A DNA stretch of 64,000 nucleotides, from assembly GCF_001718835.1 (NCBI RefSeq), contig NZ_CP013444.1:1798001-1862000 (forward strand), given 5' to 3'. The position numbers were made by a program, and so were the translations under genes. This document shows positions 35,372-44,619 of the stretch, piece by piece. The notes below the pieces were generated by a model that worked only from the letters and a program-made list of their open reading frames with translations, ran no database searches and was not told the origin of the DNA. Origin of the DNA: Burkholderia cepacia (lineage in GTDB: Bacteria; Pseudomonadota; Gammaproteobacteria; Burkholderiales; Burkholderiaceae). Positions within the stretch are counted from its first letter, which is position 1. Each line of letters begins with the position of its first letter.

Positions 35372-36864
35372 TGCGCGCCCGCCTCGCGCCGCGGCCGGCC
35401 GCCCGCGCGGTCGCCCTCGCCGTCGCGCTCGCCGCCCTCGCCGGCTGCACGGTCGGCCCCGACTACCAGCGGCCCGACGTCGCCACGCCGGCCGCGTGGC
35501 GGCTCGATCCGGCCGACGCGTACTGGCATCCGGCCGCGCCGGCCCGCGCGCCGCTCGACCCGGCATGGTGGACCGCGTTCGGCGATCCCCAGCTCGATGC
35601 GCTGGAAGCCGAAGCGCTGCGCAACAACCAGAACCTGAAGGCCGTCGCCGCGCGCTACGACCAGGCGAAGGCGACGCTCGCGTCGGTCGCCTCGGCGCAG
35701 TATCCGGCCGTCGGCCTGAACGCGAGCGGCCAGCGCTTCAAGATCTCGGCCGACCGACCGCAGACCAGCTACGCGACGCAGAGCATGTCGACCGTGCAGA
35801 ACGACGTGCAGGTCGGCGCGAGCGTCAGCTACGAGCTCGACCTTTTCGGCCGCGTGCGGCGCAGCGTCGAATCCGCGCAGGCCACCACCGAACAGGCGCG
35901 CGACGATTTCGCGAACGCGCGGCTCGTGCTGACCGCCGATCTCGCGTCGAGCTATTTCGCGCTGCGCGAATTCGACACCGAGATCGACGTCGTCAGGCGC
36001 TCGATCGACCTGCAGCAGAAGGCGCTCGACTACGTGAGCGCGCGCCACGACCTCGGCGCGGTGTCGGGCCTCGACCTGCTGCAGCAGCGCGCGCAGCTCG
36101 ACGCGACGCGCACCCAGGCGCAGTTGCTGCTCCAGCAGCGCGCGCAGGTCGAAACCGCGATCGCGACGCTGGTCGGCACGCCGGCCCCCACCTTCTCGAT
36201 CGCGCCGCGCGTCGTGCCGATCAACGCGCCGGCGCTGCCGACCGGCCTGCCGAGCGACGTGCTGCAGCGGCGCCCCGACGTCGCGTCGGCCGAGCGCGCG
36301 ATGGCCGCCGCGAATGCGCAGATCGGCGTCGCGCGCGCCGCGTATTTCCCGCGCATCATGCTGTCGCCCGACATCGGCTGGGACGCGACGCGCTTCGCCG
36401 GCCTGTTCACCGTGCCGGCGTTGCTGTGGTCGGTCGGCGGGTCGCTCGCCCAGCCGCTGTTCGAAGGCGGCAAGCTGAAGGCCGGCGTCGATTTCGCGCA
36501 GGCCGGTTATGTCGCCGCGCAGGCCGGCTACCGGCAGGCCGTACTCACCGCGTTCCAGGAGGTGCAGAATGCGGTCACGGGATTGTCGGTGCTCGCCGAG
36601 GCCGCGCAGCAGGCCTCCGCGGCCGTCGACGACGCGCGCAAGCTCGTGTCGCTCGCGCAGGATCGCTACGCGGGCGGCCTGACGCCGTTCATCGACGTGC
36701 TGACGGCCGAGCAGCAGTTGCTGACGAGCGAGCGCCAGGCCGTGCAGATCCAGGGCCAGCGCGCGGCGCTCGTCGTGTTTCTCGCGAAGGCGCTCGGCGG
36801 CGGCTGGGACGGCGACGCGGCGGCCGCGGTCGAGGCTGCAGCCCCGGCGGCGGGCTCACACTAA
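35371..36864 (+). CDS. RND outer-membrane factor, NodT/OprM type lipoprotein
   Basis: A 497-residue TolC-like channel subunit. The signal peptide ends in a lipobox (AALAGC, Cys26), typical of NodT/OprM proteins. The family start CTVGPDYQRPDVATPAAW follows, then two outer-membrane-efflux repeats with the motif DVLQRRPDVASAERAMAAAN in the middle. The ATG shares one base with the adaptor stop (TGATG). The C-terminus is Ala-rich. It completes the tripartite pump. Confidence 0.93.
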   Translation: MRARLAPRPAARAVALAVALAALAGCTVGPDYQRPDVATPAAWRLDPADAYWHPAAPARAPLDPAWWTAFGDPQLDALEAEALRNNQNLKAVAARYDQAKATLASVASAQYPAVGLNASGQRFKISADRPQTSYATQSMSTVQNDVQVGASVSYELDLFGRVRRSVESAQATTEQARDDFANARLVLTADLASSYFALREFDTEIDVVRRSIDLQQKALDYVSARHDLGAVSGLDLLQQRAQLDATRTQAQLLLQQRAQVETAIATLVGTPAPTFSIAPRVVPINAPALPTGLPSDVLQRRPDVASAERAMAAANAQIGVARAAYFPRIMLSPDIGWDATRFAGLFTVPALLWSVGGSLAQPLFEGGKLKAGVDFAQAGYVAAQAGYRQAVLTAFQEVQNAVTGLSVLAEAAQQASAAVDDARKLVSLAQDRYAGGLTPFIDVLTAEQQLLTSERQAVQIQGQRAALVVFLAKALGGGWDGDAAAAVEAAAPAAGSH

Positions 36865-36883
36865 CCAGACAACGGACCCTGAC

Positions 36884-37579
36884 ATGAAAGTCCTGATCGT
36901 CGAAGACGAACCGAAAGTCGTCGAATACCTGAAGAGCGGCCTGACCGAGGAAGGCTGGGTCGTCGATACCGCGCTCGACGGCGAGGACGGCGCGTGGAAA
37001 GCCGTCGAATTCGACTACGACGTGGTCGTGCTCGACGTGATGCTGCCGAAGCTGGACGGCTTCGGCGTGCTGCGCGCGTTGCGCGCGCAGAAGCAGACGC
37101 CCGTCATCATGCTGACCGCGCGCGACCGCGTCGACGACCGCGTGCGGGGCTTGCGCGGCGGCGCCGACGACTACCTGACCAAGCCGTTCTCGTTCCTCGA
37201 GCTGATCGAACGGCTGCGCGCGCTGACGCGCCGCGCGCGCGTGCAGGAATCGACGCTGATCTCGATCGGCGACCTGCGGGTCGACCTGATCGGCCGCCGC
37301 GCGACCCGCGACGGCGCGCGGCTCGACCTGACCGCGCAGGAATTCCAGCTGCTCGGCGTGCTCGCGCGGCGCAGCGGCGAGGTGCTGTCGAAGACGACCA
37401 TCGCCGAACTCGTGTGGGACGTGAACTTCGACAGCAACGCGAACGTCGTCGAGACGGCGATCAAGCGCCTGCGCGCGAAGCTCGACGGCCCGTTCACGGA
37501 CAAGCTGCTGCACACGATCCGCGGCATGGGTTACGTGCTCGAGGCGCGCGAGGACGGCGATACCGAGAGGCCGGCATGA
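36884..37579 (+). CDS. OmpR/PhoB response regulator of the RND operon
   Basis: A 231-residue regulator. The receiver domain has the acidic pair ED (residues 7-8), the phosphoacceptor Asp51 in VVLDVMLPKLDG and the conserved lysine in DDYLTKPFS. The C-terminal winged helix includes LTAQEFQLLGVLARRSGEVL and ETAIKRLRAKLDGPF. It resembles the copper or heavy-metal group (IrlR/CusR/CopR). It lies 19 bases after the outer-membrane gene, and its stop overlaps the kinase start by four bases. It probably activates the operon it belongs to. Confidence 0.93.
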   Translation: MKVLIVEDEPKVVEYLKSGLTEEGWVVDTALDGEDGAWKAVEFDYDVVVLDVMLPKLDGFGVLRALRAQKQTPVIMLTARDRVDDRVRGLRGGADDYLTKPFSFLELIERLRALTRRARVQESTLISIGDLRVDLIGRRATRDGARLDLTAQEFQLLGVLARRSGEVLSKTTIAELVWDVNFDSNANVVETAIKRLRAKLDGPFTDKLLHTIRGMGYVLEAREDGDTERPA

Positions 37580-39024
37580 AACGCTCGATCGTCCTGCGGC
37601 TGTCGGCGATGTTCGGCATCGTGTCGCTGCTCGTGTTCACGCTGGTGGGCTGCGGGCTGTTCGTGATGATGGAGCGGCAGCTGTTCGCCGAGCTGCGCGC
37701 GACGCTCGATACGCGCACCAAGGTCGCCGAGATGATCGTGTCGCACGCGCTCACGCCCGAGCGCGGGCGCCTCATGCAGGAAAAACTCGCCGATCTCGAA
37801 CCGCCCGACGGCTCGACGCGCTATCAGGTCGACAGCACGAATCCGGATTTCCGCTTCGGCAAGCCGGTCGACGGCGTGCCCGTCGGCGCGCCGTTCGGCG
37901 CATTCCAGCGCTACGCGCTGAACGACAGCAGCTACGACGTGATGACGAAGACCGTGACGGTGGCCGGCAACGGCGAGCGGCCGACGCTGAGGCTGATCGT
38001 CGCCAGTTCGTGCGAGCGCACGCAGCGGATGCTGCGCCGCTTCGGCTGGACGCTCGCCGGGCTGATCGCGATCGCGACGATCATCACGCTGCTGCTGAGC
38101 CGCGCGGTGGCCCGCTTCGGGCTCGCGCCGCTCGACCGGCTGTCGCAGGATGCATCGGCCATCAGCCTCGCGAACCGCCGCCAGCGGCTGCACACCGACG
38201 CGCTGCCGGCCGAGCTGCGCGACCTCGCCACGTCGTTCAACGGCGCGCTCGATCGCATCCAGCAGACCTACGCGCGGCTCGAGGCCTTCAACGCGGACGT
38301 CGCGCACGAACTGCGCACGCCGATCAGCATCCTGATCGGCCAGACCCAGGTCGCGCTGACCAGCCGCGACCGCACGGTCGAGCGGATGCAGCAGACGCTG
38401 CAGTCGAACCTCGAGGAATTCGAGCGGCTGCGCGTGATCATCAACGACATGCTGTTCCTGTCGCGCAGCGACCGCGGCGAACGGGCGACCGACCTGAAGG
38501 ACGTGTCGCTCGCCGACGAGGTGCGGCGCATGCTCGACTTCCTCGAAATCCCGCTCGACGAGGCGCAGTTGCGCGCCGAACTGCACGGCGATGCGCGCGC
38601 GGCCGTCGATCCGTCGCTGTTCCGCCGCGCGATGACGAACCTGCTGATCAACGCGATCCAGCATTCGTCGCCCGGCGCGACGGTCAGCGTGACGATCGTG
38701 CGCCGCGACACGCTCGTCGAGATGGCCGTCGCGAACCCCGGCGAGCCGATCGACCCCGCCCGGCGTTCGCACGTGTTCGAGCGCTTCTACCGGCTCGAGG
38801 AAGCCCGCGCGAACAGCAAGGAGAACCACGGGCTCGGGCTGTCGATCGTCAAGGCCGTCGCCGAGATGCACGGCGGCAGCGTATTCGTCGCGTGTTCGGG
38901 CGGCATCAACACGTTCGGGTTTTCCGTCGCGGCGCAGCCGTGCGCGGCCGGCGAACCGCTCGCCGCGGAGCCGGCCCGCGCGACCGGCATACCCACGGCG
39001 CACGCGCCGCGCGCATTGCACTGA
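37576..39024 (+). CDS. Heavy-metal-type sensor histidine kinase of the RND operon
   Basis: A 482-residue kinase. The first helix (about 8-30) and a periplasmic loop to about 155 precede a second helix (WTLAGLIAIATIITLLLSR), a HAMP linker and the HisKA dimerisation domain. The phosphoacceptor His244 sits in VAHELRTPISILIGQTQVAL. ATP-binding boxes follow: NLLINAIQHSSPGATVSV (N), then ENHGLGLSIVKAVAEMHGGS (G). It is closest in pattern to IrlS/CusS sensors of metals, yet the pump it accompanies is of the drug type. The periplasmic part has no His/Met cluster, so metal sensing is unproven. Confidence 0.92.
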   Translation: MKRSIVLRLSAMFGIVSLLVFTLVGCGLFVMMERQLFAELRATLDTRTKVAEMIVSHALTPERGRLMQEKLADLEPPDGSTRYQVDSTNPDFRFGKPVDGVPVGAPFGAFQRYALNDSSYDVMTKTVTVAGNGERPTLRLIVASSCERTQRMLRRFGWTLAGLIAIATIITLLLSRAVARFGLAPLDRLSQDASAISLANRRQRLHTDALPAELRDLATSFNGALDRIQQTYARLEAFNADVAHELRTPISILIGQTQVALTSRDRTVERMQQTLQSNLEEFERLRVIINDMLFLSRSDRGERATDLKDVSLADEVRRMLDFLEIPLDEAQLRAELHGDARAAVDPSLFRRAMTNLLINAIQHSSPGATVSVTIVRRDTLVEMAVANPGEPIDPARRSHVFERFYRLEEARANSKENHGLGLSIVKAVAEMHGGSVFVACSGGINTFGFSVAAQPCAAGEPLAAEPARATGIPTAHAPRALH

Positions 39025-39134
39025 CGGCCGTCGGGAACGTCGCGCCATCCGCCGAGGGCAGTTTTCTTCAATACCTGCCCGCCCCGCTCCTTTAGCCTCG
39101 ATGCGACTTTCGACATTTCGCATGGAGACATCCG

Positions 39135-39731
39135 ATGAGCATGCTGGTTTCGATGGCGGCATTCGCGCTCGCCTCGTCGATCACCCCCGGTCCCGTCAAC
39201 ATCGTCGCGCTCAGCGCGGGCGCGCGCCACGGCCTCGGCGCGAGCCTGCGCTATGCGGCCGGCGCGACGCTCGGCTTCGTCGCGCTGTTCCTGCTGATCG
39301 GCCTCGGGCTGCACGCGGCGCTCGCGCGCTGGCCCGTGCTGACGACCGCCACGCAGTGGTCGGGGATCGCGTTCCTGCTGTACATGGCGCTGCGGCTCGC
39401 GCTCGACGATGGCCGGCTCGCGCCGGACGCGCCGGGCGCGCAGATTGCCGGCCCGTCGGCGGCGGCCGGCGCGGCGATGCAGTGGCTGAACCCGAAGGCG
39501 TGGCTCGCGTGCGTGGCCGCGATGGGCGCGTATGCGGCCGACGGCGACCGCGCGCAGGTCTGGCAGTTCGCCGCGCTGTATCTCGTGATCTGTTTCGCGT
39601 CGATCGCGTGCTGGGCATATGCGGGCGCGTCGCTGCGGCACCGGCTCGCGAACGCGCGGCGCATGCGCGTGTTCAACCGGCTGATGGCGCTGCTGCTCGC
39701 GGGCAGCGCGCTCTTTCTGCTCGACGCCTAG
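39135..39731 (+). CDS. LysE/RhtB family amino-acid exporter (second)
   Basis: A 198-residue membrane protein with about six helices. ASSITPGPVNIVALSAGARH is the family signature at the N-terminus. QWLNPKAWLACVAAMGAYAA is the conserved middle segment. It is a different branch from the exporter at 25370. It faces an AraC-type regulator gene tail to tail with 10 bases between, so the two are probably functionally paired, although the regulator promoter is on the other side. Confidence 0.88.
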   Translation: MSMLVSMAAFALASSITPGPVNIVALSAGARHGLGASLRYAAGATLGFVALFLLIGLGLHAALARWPVLTTATQWSGIAFLLYMALRLALDDGRLAPDAPGAQIAGPSAAAGAAMQWLNPKAWLACVAAMGAYAADGDRAQVWQFAALYLVICFASIACWAYAGASLRHRLANARRMRVFNRLMALLLAGSALFLLDA

Positions 39732-39741
39732 CCGGCCGCGC

Positions 39742-40638
39742 CTAGCCAGCTGTTCGCGAAGCGCCGACCGCGCCGCGATACTGCCCAGGCGTCGCGGCCG
39801 CGATCCGCCGGAACGCGCGCTGGAAATGCGCCTGGTCGGCAAAGCCCGCGTCGAGTGCGACGTCGGCGATCGGCCGGCCGCGGCGCAGCTCCGTGCGGCC
39901 GTACTGCACGCGACGGTCGATCAGGAACGCATGCGGCGTCATGCCGTAGCGCGCGTTGAACGCGCGGATCAGGTACGACGGCGACAAATCGGCGGCCGCG
40001 CAGATCGCATCGAGCGTGACGCCCTCGCGGCAATGCGCGGCAATGTAATCCGCCGCGCGCGCGAGCTTCGCATTGTCGGCGGCGCACGGCGCGCGCGGCG
40101 CGGCCGGGTCGAGCGCGTCGTGCAGCGTCGTGAAGAATTCGACCGCCGCGCTCTCCTTGCCGAGCGGATCGATGCCGGGCGCGACGAGCGTCCGGTAGAA
40201 GCCGCCGAATTGCGCGAACAGGTCGCGCCGTTCGGTCAACTTCGGCGAAAAGCCGTGAAAATCGCGGTTCGGATCGCGGCCCAGCGAATGCTGCAGCCGC
40301 GCGAGCCACGGCACGTCGACATAGACCATCCGGTACGCCCACGCATCGGGGCCGTACGGATTGCACGCATGCACCTGTTCCGGATCGATGATCACCAGCA
40401 CGCCGCGCCCGACGTGCTCGTTCGTCGCGCCGTTCACGTAGGTGCTCGTGCCGCCGACGATCGCGCCCACCGAAAACGTGTCGTGCGTGTGCTTCGCGTA
40501 GCAGATCGCGCGGCCGTCGTCGACGGTACGCGCCTCGATGAACGGCAGCGCGGCATCGCGCCAGAACGGCGACGGTACGACGGATCGGTTGGCGGTACGG
40601 CTCACGCGGCGGGCTCCCGGTTCGGACGGCGAGCGCAT
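39742..40638 (-). CDS. AraC family regulator (cupin-sensor type)
   Basis: A 298-residue regulator. The N-terminal cupin-like ligand domain carries KHTHDTFSVGAIVGGTSTYV. The C-terminal AraC HTH pair is VTLDAICAAADLSPSYLIRA with FNARYGMTPHAFL and PIADVALDAGFADQAHFQRA. Relatives with this architecture often stand beside LysE exporters, as here, and would be expected to sense an amino acid. It is divergent from an SDR gene (134-base gap) and convergent with the LysE gene. Confidence 0.9.
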   Translation of the reverse strand: MRSPSEPGARRVSRTANRSVVPSPFWRDAALPFIEARTVDDGRAICYAKHTHDTFSVGAIVGGTSTYVNGATNEHVGRGVLVIIDPEQVHACNPYGPDAWAYRMVYVDVPWLARLQHSLGRDPNRDFHGFSPKLTERRDLFAQFGGFYRTLVAPGIDPLGKESAAVEFFTTLHDALDPAAPRAPCAADNAKLARAADYIAAHCREGVTLDAICAAADLSPSYLIRAFNARYGMTPHAFLIDRRVQYGRTELRRGRPIADVALDAGFADQAHFQRAFRRIAAATPGQYRGAVGASRTAG

Positions 40639-40772
40639 ACGGTACAGGACCGCCCCGGCCGAAGCAATCGCGTGACCAGGCCCTACCGAATCGCGCGGTT
40701 TCGCCTAAGCTTTGAATTCCGCCCGCCGCGGCAGGCCCGGCGGCTTCCTTCCACCCATCGCACTTCACACGT

Positions 40773-41567
40773 ATGCATATCGATCTGAAAGGCAAGACCG
40801 CGGTCGTCACCGCCTCCACCGCCGGCATCGGGCTCGCGATTGCCGAAGGGCTCGCGCGCGCCGGTGCGCGCGTCGTCGTCAACGGCCGCAGCGACGCGTC
40901 GGTGCAGTCCGCGCTCGCGCACCTGCGCCGCGCAGCGCCGGGCGCGACCGTCGAAGGCGTCGCCGCCGACCTGTCCGACGCGGACGGCGCCGCACGCGTG
41001 ACGCGCGCCATGCCGCAGGCCGACATCCTCGTCAACAACGCGGGCATCTACGGCCTGAAGGCGTTCTTCGACATCGACGACGCCGAGTGGGACCACTATT
41101 TCCAGACCAACGTGATGTCCGGCGTGCGTCTCGCGCGGCATTACCTGAAGGGGATGCTCGAGCGCGACTGGGGGCGCGTCGTGTTCATTTCGTCGGAATC
41201 GGGCTTGAACATCCCAGTCGACATGATCCATTACGGATTCACGAAAACCGCACAGCTGTCGATCGCGCGCGGCCTCGCGAAGCTCGCGGCCGGCACCCGC
41301 GTGACCGTCAATTCGGTGCTGCCGGGGCCGACGATGTCGGACGGCGTGCGGGCGCTGCTGAAGGAAACGGCCGACGAAACCGGCCGCAGCGTCGAAGACG
41401 TGGCCGTGGAATTCGTGCGCAACCATCGCTCGAGCTCGATCATCCAGCGGCCGGCGACGCCCGAGGAAGTCGCGAACCTGGTCGTCTACGTGTGCTCGCC
41501 GCTCGCTTCTGCGACGACGGGCGCCGCGTTGCGGGTGGACGGCGGCGTGGTCGACACGATCGCGTGA
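40773..41567 (+). CDS. Short-chain dehydrogenase/reductase
   Basis: A 264-residue classical SDR. The cofactor motif TASTAGIGLAIAEG (about 13-26) replaces the usual TGxxxGxG Gly with Ala. NNAGIYG follows, and the catalytic set is complete: SSESG, then YGFTK with Tyr and Lys four residues apart. NGRSDASV after the second strand favours NADP. The C-terminus ALRVDGGVVDTIA is typical. The substrate cannot be told. Confidence 0.9.
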   Translation: MHIDLKGKTAVVTASTAGIGLAIAEGLARAGARVVVNGRSDASVQSALAHLRRAAPGATVEGVAADLSDADGAARVTRAMPQADILVNNAGIYGLKAFFDIDDAEWDHYFQTNVMSGVRLARHYLKGMLERDWGRVVFISSESGLNIPVDMIHYGFTKTAQLSIARGLAKLAAGTRVTVNSVLPGPTMSDGVRALLKETADETGRSVEDVAVEFVRNHRSSSIIQRPATPEEVANLVVYVCSPLASATTGAALRVDGGVVDTIA

Positions 41568-41582
41568 CGGCCGCCGGGCGCG

Positions 41583-41957
41583 CTACCGCGCGCCGACCTT
41601 CTTCGTCTGCAGCAGCCCCTTGCGGTCGGCGTTCATGCACGAATCGAAGCCGTGTTGCGTGACGACGCCGGCCCTGTCGAACACGACGAAATACGACCGA
41701 TACTGGTCGCCGTGGTCGAGCCGGTAGTTGTAGCAGACGCCGCTGCCGTTGCGGACCATCCACACGCTGCGCGGATTGCCGCCGGCGCGAACGACATCGG
41801 CGCGCGTCGCGCCGCGCGCGGACGCGGCCCTCGGCACCGGCAGGCGCGAATACGAAAACGGCAGCAGCGCTTCAAACCACGCGCAGCCGCTGATCATCAG
41901 GCAGCCCGCCGCCAGGGACAGCGTCGCTGCGGGACGGGCCATCGAAATCAATCGCAT
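41583..41957 (-). CDS. Small lipoprotein, BamE/OmlA-like
   Basis: A 124-residue exported lipoprotein. The N-terminal signal ends in a lipobox (LMISGC). The mature part shows GATRADVVRAGGNPRSVWMV, a compact SmpA/OmlA-type beginning, and YFVVFDRAGVVTQHGFDSCM. Two further cysteines (VCYNY and DSCMN) could pair. An alternative start is MARPAAT at 41942. It is convergent with the SDR gene. The BamE-like resemblance is a pattern impression, not a certain assignment. Confidence 0.7.
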   Translation of the reverse strand: MRLISMARPAATLSLAAGCLMISGCAWFEALLPFSYSRLPVPRAASARGATRADVVRAGGNPRSVWMVRNGSGVCYNYRLDHGDQYRSYFVVFDRAGVVTQHGFDSCMNADRKGLLQTKKVGAR

Positions 41958-42145
41958 GCTCGAGGAAATCTGCTGCGCCGCGCCGGCGCGATCGAAAGCC
42001 TCATGCTACTCGACCTTTGGGTCCGGATCGAAAAACTTTTTTGAAGATGCGTGCCAGAGCCCGCAACGGCGCGGCTCGCCGCCCGCGCGAATCGTGAAGC
42101 AATGTTGCGGCGCCGTTGCGGCCGCACGACGCGGCCCGCCGCTCG

Positions 42146-43216
42146 TCACGCGATCCACTCGGCCCACAACATCGTCAGCACCGTCATCAGCGCGGGGCCG
42201 ACGAACAGCCCGATCAGGCCGAATGTCTCGGCGCCGCCGAGGATGCCGAACAGCACGAGCAGGAACGGCAGCCGCGCGGAGCTGCCGATCAGCACCGGCC
42301 GCACGAAGTGCTCGGCGACGAACACGACGACGAACCCGAGCACGGCCACCACGACGGCCCACATGGTCGCGCCCTGCACGAACAGCCAGAGCGCCGCGCC
42401 GCAGAACACGACCGGCGCGCAGAACGGCAGCATCGCGGCGATCGCCGTGACGAGGCCGAGCAACGCCGCATGCGGCACGCCCGCCAGCGCATACGCGATG
42501 CCGAGCAGCGCGCCCTCGCCGAGCCCGACGACGACGAGCCCCGTCACCGTGCCGAACACGGCCGCGACCATCCGCTCGATCAGCTCCGCGCCGTTGCGCC
42601 CGAATGCGCGCCGCGCGCCCTGCAGCAAGCTCCCCGACAGCTTGTGGCCGGCGCGCAGGATCACGAACAGCGTGACGAGCATGAAGCCGAATTCGAGCAG
42701 CCCGTGCGCGAGCTTCGTGCCGAACTGCCGCCCGAACGCGAGGAATTTCTCGCTGTTGACGCCGTGCATCGCGCTCGCCGCATGCAGCGGATGCCCGAGA
42801 TGGGCCTGCCACCACGCGGCGACCTGCGGCGCGCCGACCGGCAGCCGGGCGACCACGTCCGGCACCGGGATGCCGTTGTCCTGGATCGTGCGCAACCACT
42901 CGCGCAGGTCGTGCGCCTGCCCGATCGCCTGGGTCGCCGCGACGGCCACCGGCAGCACGACCAGCAACGAGATCGCCGCCGTGATGACGGTCGCGACGAC
43001 GGTCGGCCGCTCGCGGAACAGCCGGTGCGATTCGAAGCGCTTCAGCATCGGCCACATCGAGATGGCGATCACGCAGGCCCATGCGATGGCGGGAATGAAA
43101 TCGCGGATCACCCACAGCGCGAGCGCCAGCAGTCCCGCATAGAGGACCACCCGCGCGATCTGTTGCGCGCCCGGACGCGCGGCGGAATCGGAAGACGGCG
43201 GTACGTTTGCGCCCAT
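42146..43216 (-). CDS. AI-2E family (PerM/TqsA) transporter
   Basis: A 356-residue membrane protein. Its eight or so hydrophobic segments and the motif set LVVVGLGEGALLGIAYALAG and GFVVVFVAEHFVRPVLIGSS mark the family. The C-terminal VLFGILGGAETFGLIGLFVG is the most conserved region. Members export autoinducer-2 or act as ion antiporters. Homology alone does not settle which. GAGGGCTC precedes the ATG at 43216. It follows an old-yellow-enzyme gene by 144 bases on the same strand, and may or may not be cotranscribed. Confidence 0.9.
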   Translation of the reverse strand: MGANVPPSSDSAARPGAQQIARVVLYAGLLALALWVIRDFIPAIAWACVIAISMWPMLKRFESHRLFRERPTVVATVITAAISLLVVLPVAVAATQAIGQAHDLREWLRTIQDNGIPVPDVVARLPVGAPQVAAWWQAHLGHPLHAASAMHGVNSEKFLAFGRQFGTKLAHGLLEFGFMLVTLFVILRAGHKLSGSLLQGARRAFGRNGAELIERMVAAVFGTVTGLVVVGLGEGALLGIAYALAGVPHAALLGLVTAIAAMLPFCAPVVFCGAALWLFVQGATMWAVVVAVLGFVVVFVAEHFVRPVLIGSSARLPFLLVLFGILGGAETFGLIGLFVGPALMTVLTMLWAEWIA

Positions 43217-43360
43217 GAGCCCTCGGTCGAAAGAAAAACGGCGGTTCGCGCAGGCGACGTGCGTCGCGCGAACCGCCATTCTATCGGCGTCGGTGCCGGA
43301 TCAGCCATCGCAAGCGGCCGGCCGATCGTACCGGCCCGCCGCGCGGCGGCGCGCCCGGGG

Positions 43361-44470
43361 TCAGGCCGCCTTGGCCGCGAGCTTGTAGCGTTCGAGCCAG
43401 TGTGCGTACGGCGCGGGCAGCGTCCACGACGGACGCTCGACGCCGAGTTGCTTGGCCGCGTAGTACGGCCAGTGCGGGTCGGCGAGGTGCGCGCGGCCGA
43501 CCATCACGAGATCGAGCTGCTCTTCCGCCACCACGCGGTTCGCGAGTTGCGGCGTGTCGATCCCCCATGCGGACGACACCGGCAGCCCGGCCTCGCGGCG
43601 CACGCGTTCCGCGACCGGCGCGAGGAATGCCGGGCCCCATGGAATCTGCGCGTCCGGCGTCGAGAAACCGACCGACACGCTCAGCATGTCGAGCCCTTCC
43701 TGCTTCAGCCGCTGCGTGAGCGCGATCGACTCGGCGAGCGTCTGTTCGTCGCGGCCGTCGTATTCGATCACGCCCAGGCGCGCGGTCAGCGGCAGGTGCT
43801 CGGGCCAGACCTTGCGCACGGCCGCCAGCGTGTCGACGAGGAAGCGGCCGCGATTCTCGGCCGAACCGCCATATTCGTCGGTGCGGTGGTTCGAATGCAC
43901 CGAGAAGAAGCTCTGGCCGAGATAACCGTGCGCAAAGTGCAACTCGAGCCATTCGAAGCCGAGATCGCGCGCACGCTTCGCCGATGCGACGAAATCGGCC
44001 TGCACGCGGGCGATGTCGTCGTGCGTCATTTCACGCGGCACTTTCGCCAGGTGCGCGCCGAACGGCACGGCCGACGGCGCGATGGTCTGCCAGCCGCGCG
44101 GATCGCCGTCGGCGATATGGTCGTCGCCTTCCCATGGGCGGTTCGCGCTCGCCTTGCGGCCCGCGTGCGCGATCTGGATGCCCGGCACCGCGCCGGCCGC
44201 CTTGATCGCCGCGACCGACGGCGCGAACGCTTCGGCCTGCGCATCGGTCCACAACCCCGCGCAACCCGGCGTGATGCGCCCTTCCGGCGACACGGCCGTC
44301 GCCTCGGCGATCACGAGGCCCGCGCCGCCGCGCGCGATGCCGGCCAGATGCACGTGATGCCAGTCGTTGACGACGCCGTCCTCGGCGACGTACTGGCACA
44401 TCGGCGGCACCGCGACGCGGTTGCGCAGCGTGACATCCTTGAGTTTGAACGGTTCGAACAGGGCAGACAT
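43361..44470 (-). CDS. Old yellow enzyme, YqjM/NemA-type NADPH dehydrogenase
   Basis: A 369-residue FMN-dependent ene-reductase that reduces the double bond of reactive enals, enones, maleimides or nitro compounds. The redox-tuning Cys of the YqjM class is in VAVPPMCQYVAEDG. The substrate-binding pair His-x-x-His is HFAHGYLGQSF, and HRTDEYGGSAENRGRF is the conserved continuation. AAGGAG precedes the ATG at 44470. It lies downstream of a DJ-1/PfpI gene; both are typical electrophile-defence proteins, and twin NemR-like operators lie upstream of the pair. Confidence 0.93.
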   Translation of the reverse strand: MSALFEPFKLKDVTLRNRVAVPPMCQYVAEDGVVNDWHHVHLAGIARGGAGLVIAEATAVSPEGRITPGCAGLWTDAQAEAFAPSVAAIKAAGAVPGIQIAHAGRKASANRPWEGDDHIADGDPRGWQTIAPSAVPFGAHLAKVPREMTHDDIARVQADFVASAKRARDLGFEWLELHFAHGYLGQSFFSVHSNHRTDEYGGSAENRGRFLVDTLAAVRKVWPEHLPLTARLGVIEYDGRDEQTLAESIALTQRLKQEGLDMLSVSVGFSTPDAQIPWGPAFLAPVAERVRREAGLPVSSAWGIDTPQLANRVVAEEQLDLVMVGRAHLADPHWPYYAAKQLGVERPSWTLPAPYAHWLERYKLAAKAA

Positions 44471-44551
44471 CCACGGCTCCTTTGCTTGGTTCTGCAAAAC
44501 GACAGCACGGGTACGGCCCGCCGCGCAACGCGCGGCGAAACGATCCGGGAT

Positions 44552-44611
44552 GCCCGCCGGCGCGGGCCGGCGGGCGACGAAAACGGGCGGCGCCGCAACG
44601 TTCGGCGCCGC
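44552..44611 (-). terminator. Two hairpins after the DJ-1/PfpI gene
   Basis: GCGGCGCCG-N7-CGGCGCCGC (44587-44611) lies directly after the DJ-1/PfpI stop, followed on the minus strand by CCGTTTTC. A second stem, GCCCGCCGGC-N4-GCCGGCGGGC (44552-44575), follows at once. Together they look like a terminator or attenuating element between DJ-1/PfpI and the old yellow enzyme gene, so the latter may be partly separate or expressed at a lower level. Confidence 0.6.
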
Positions 44612-44619
44612 GCGGGAGG

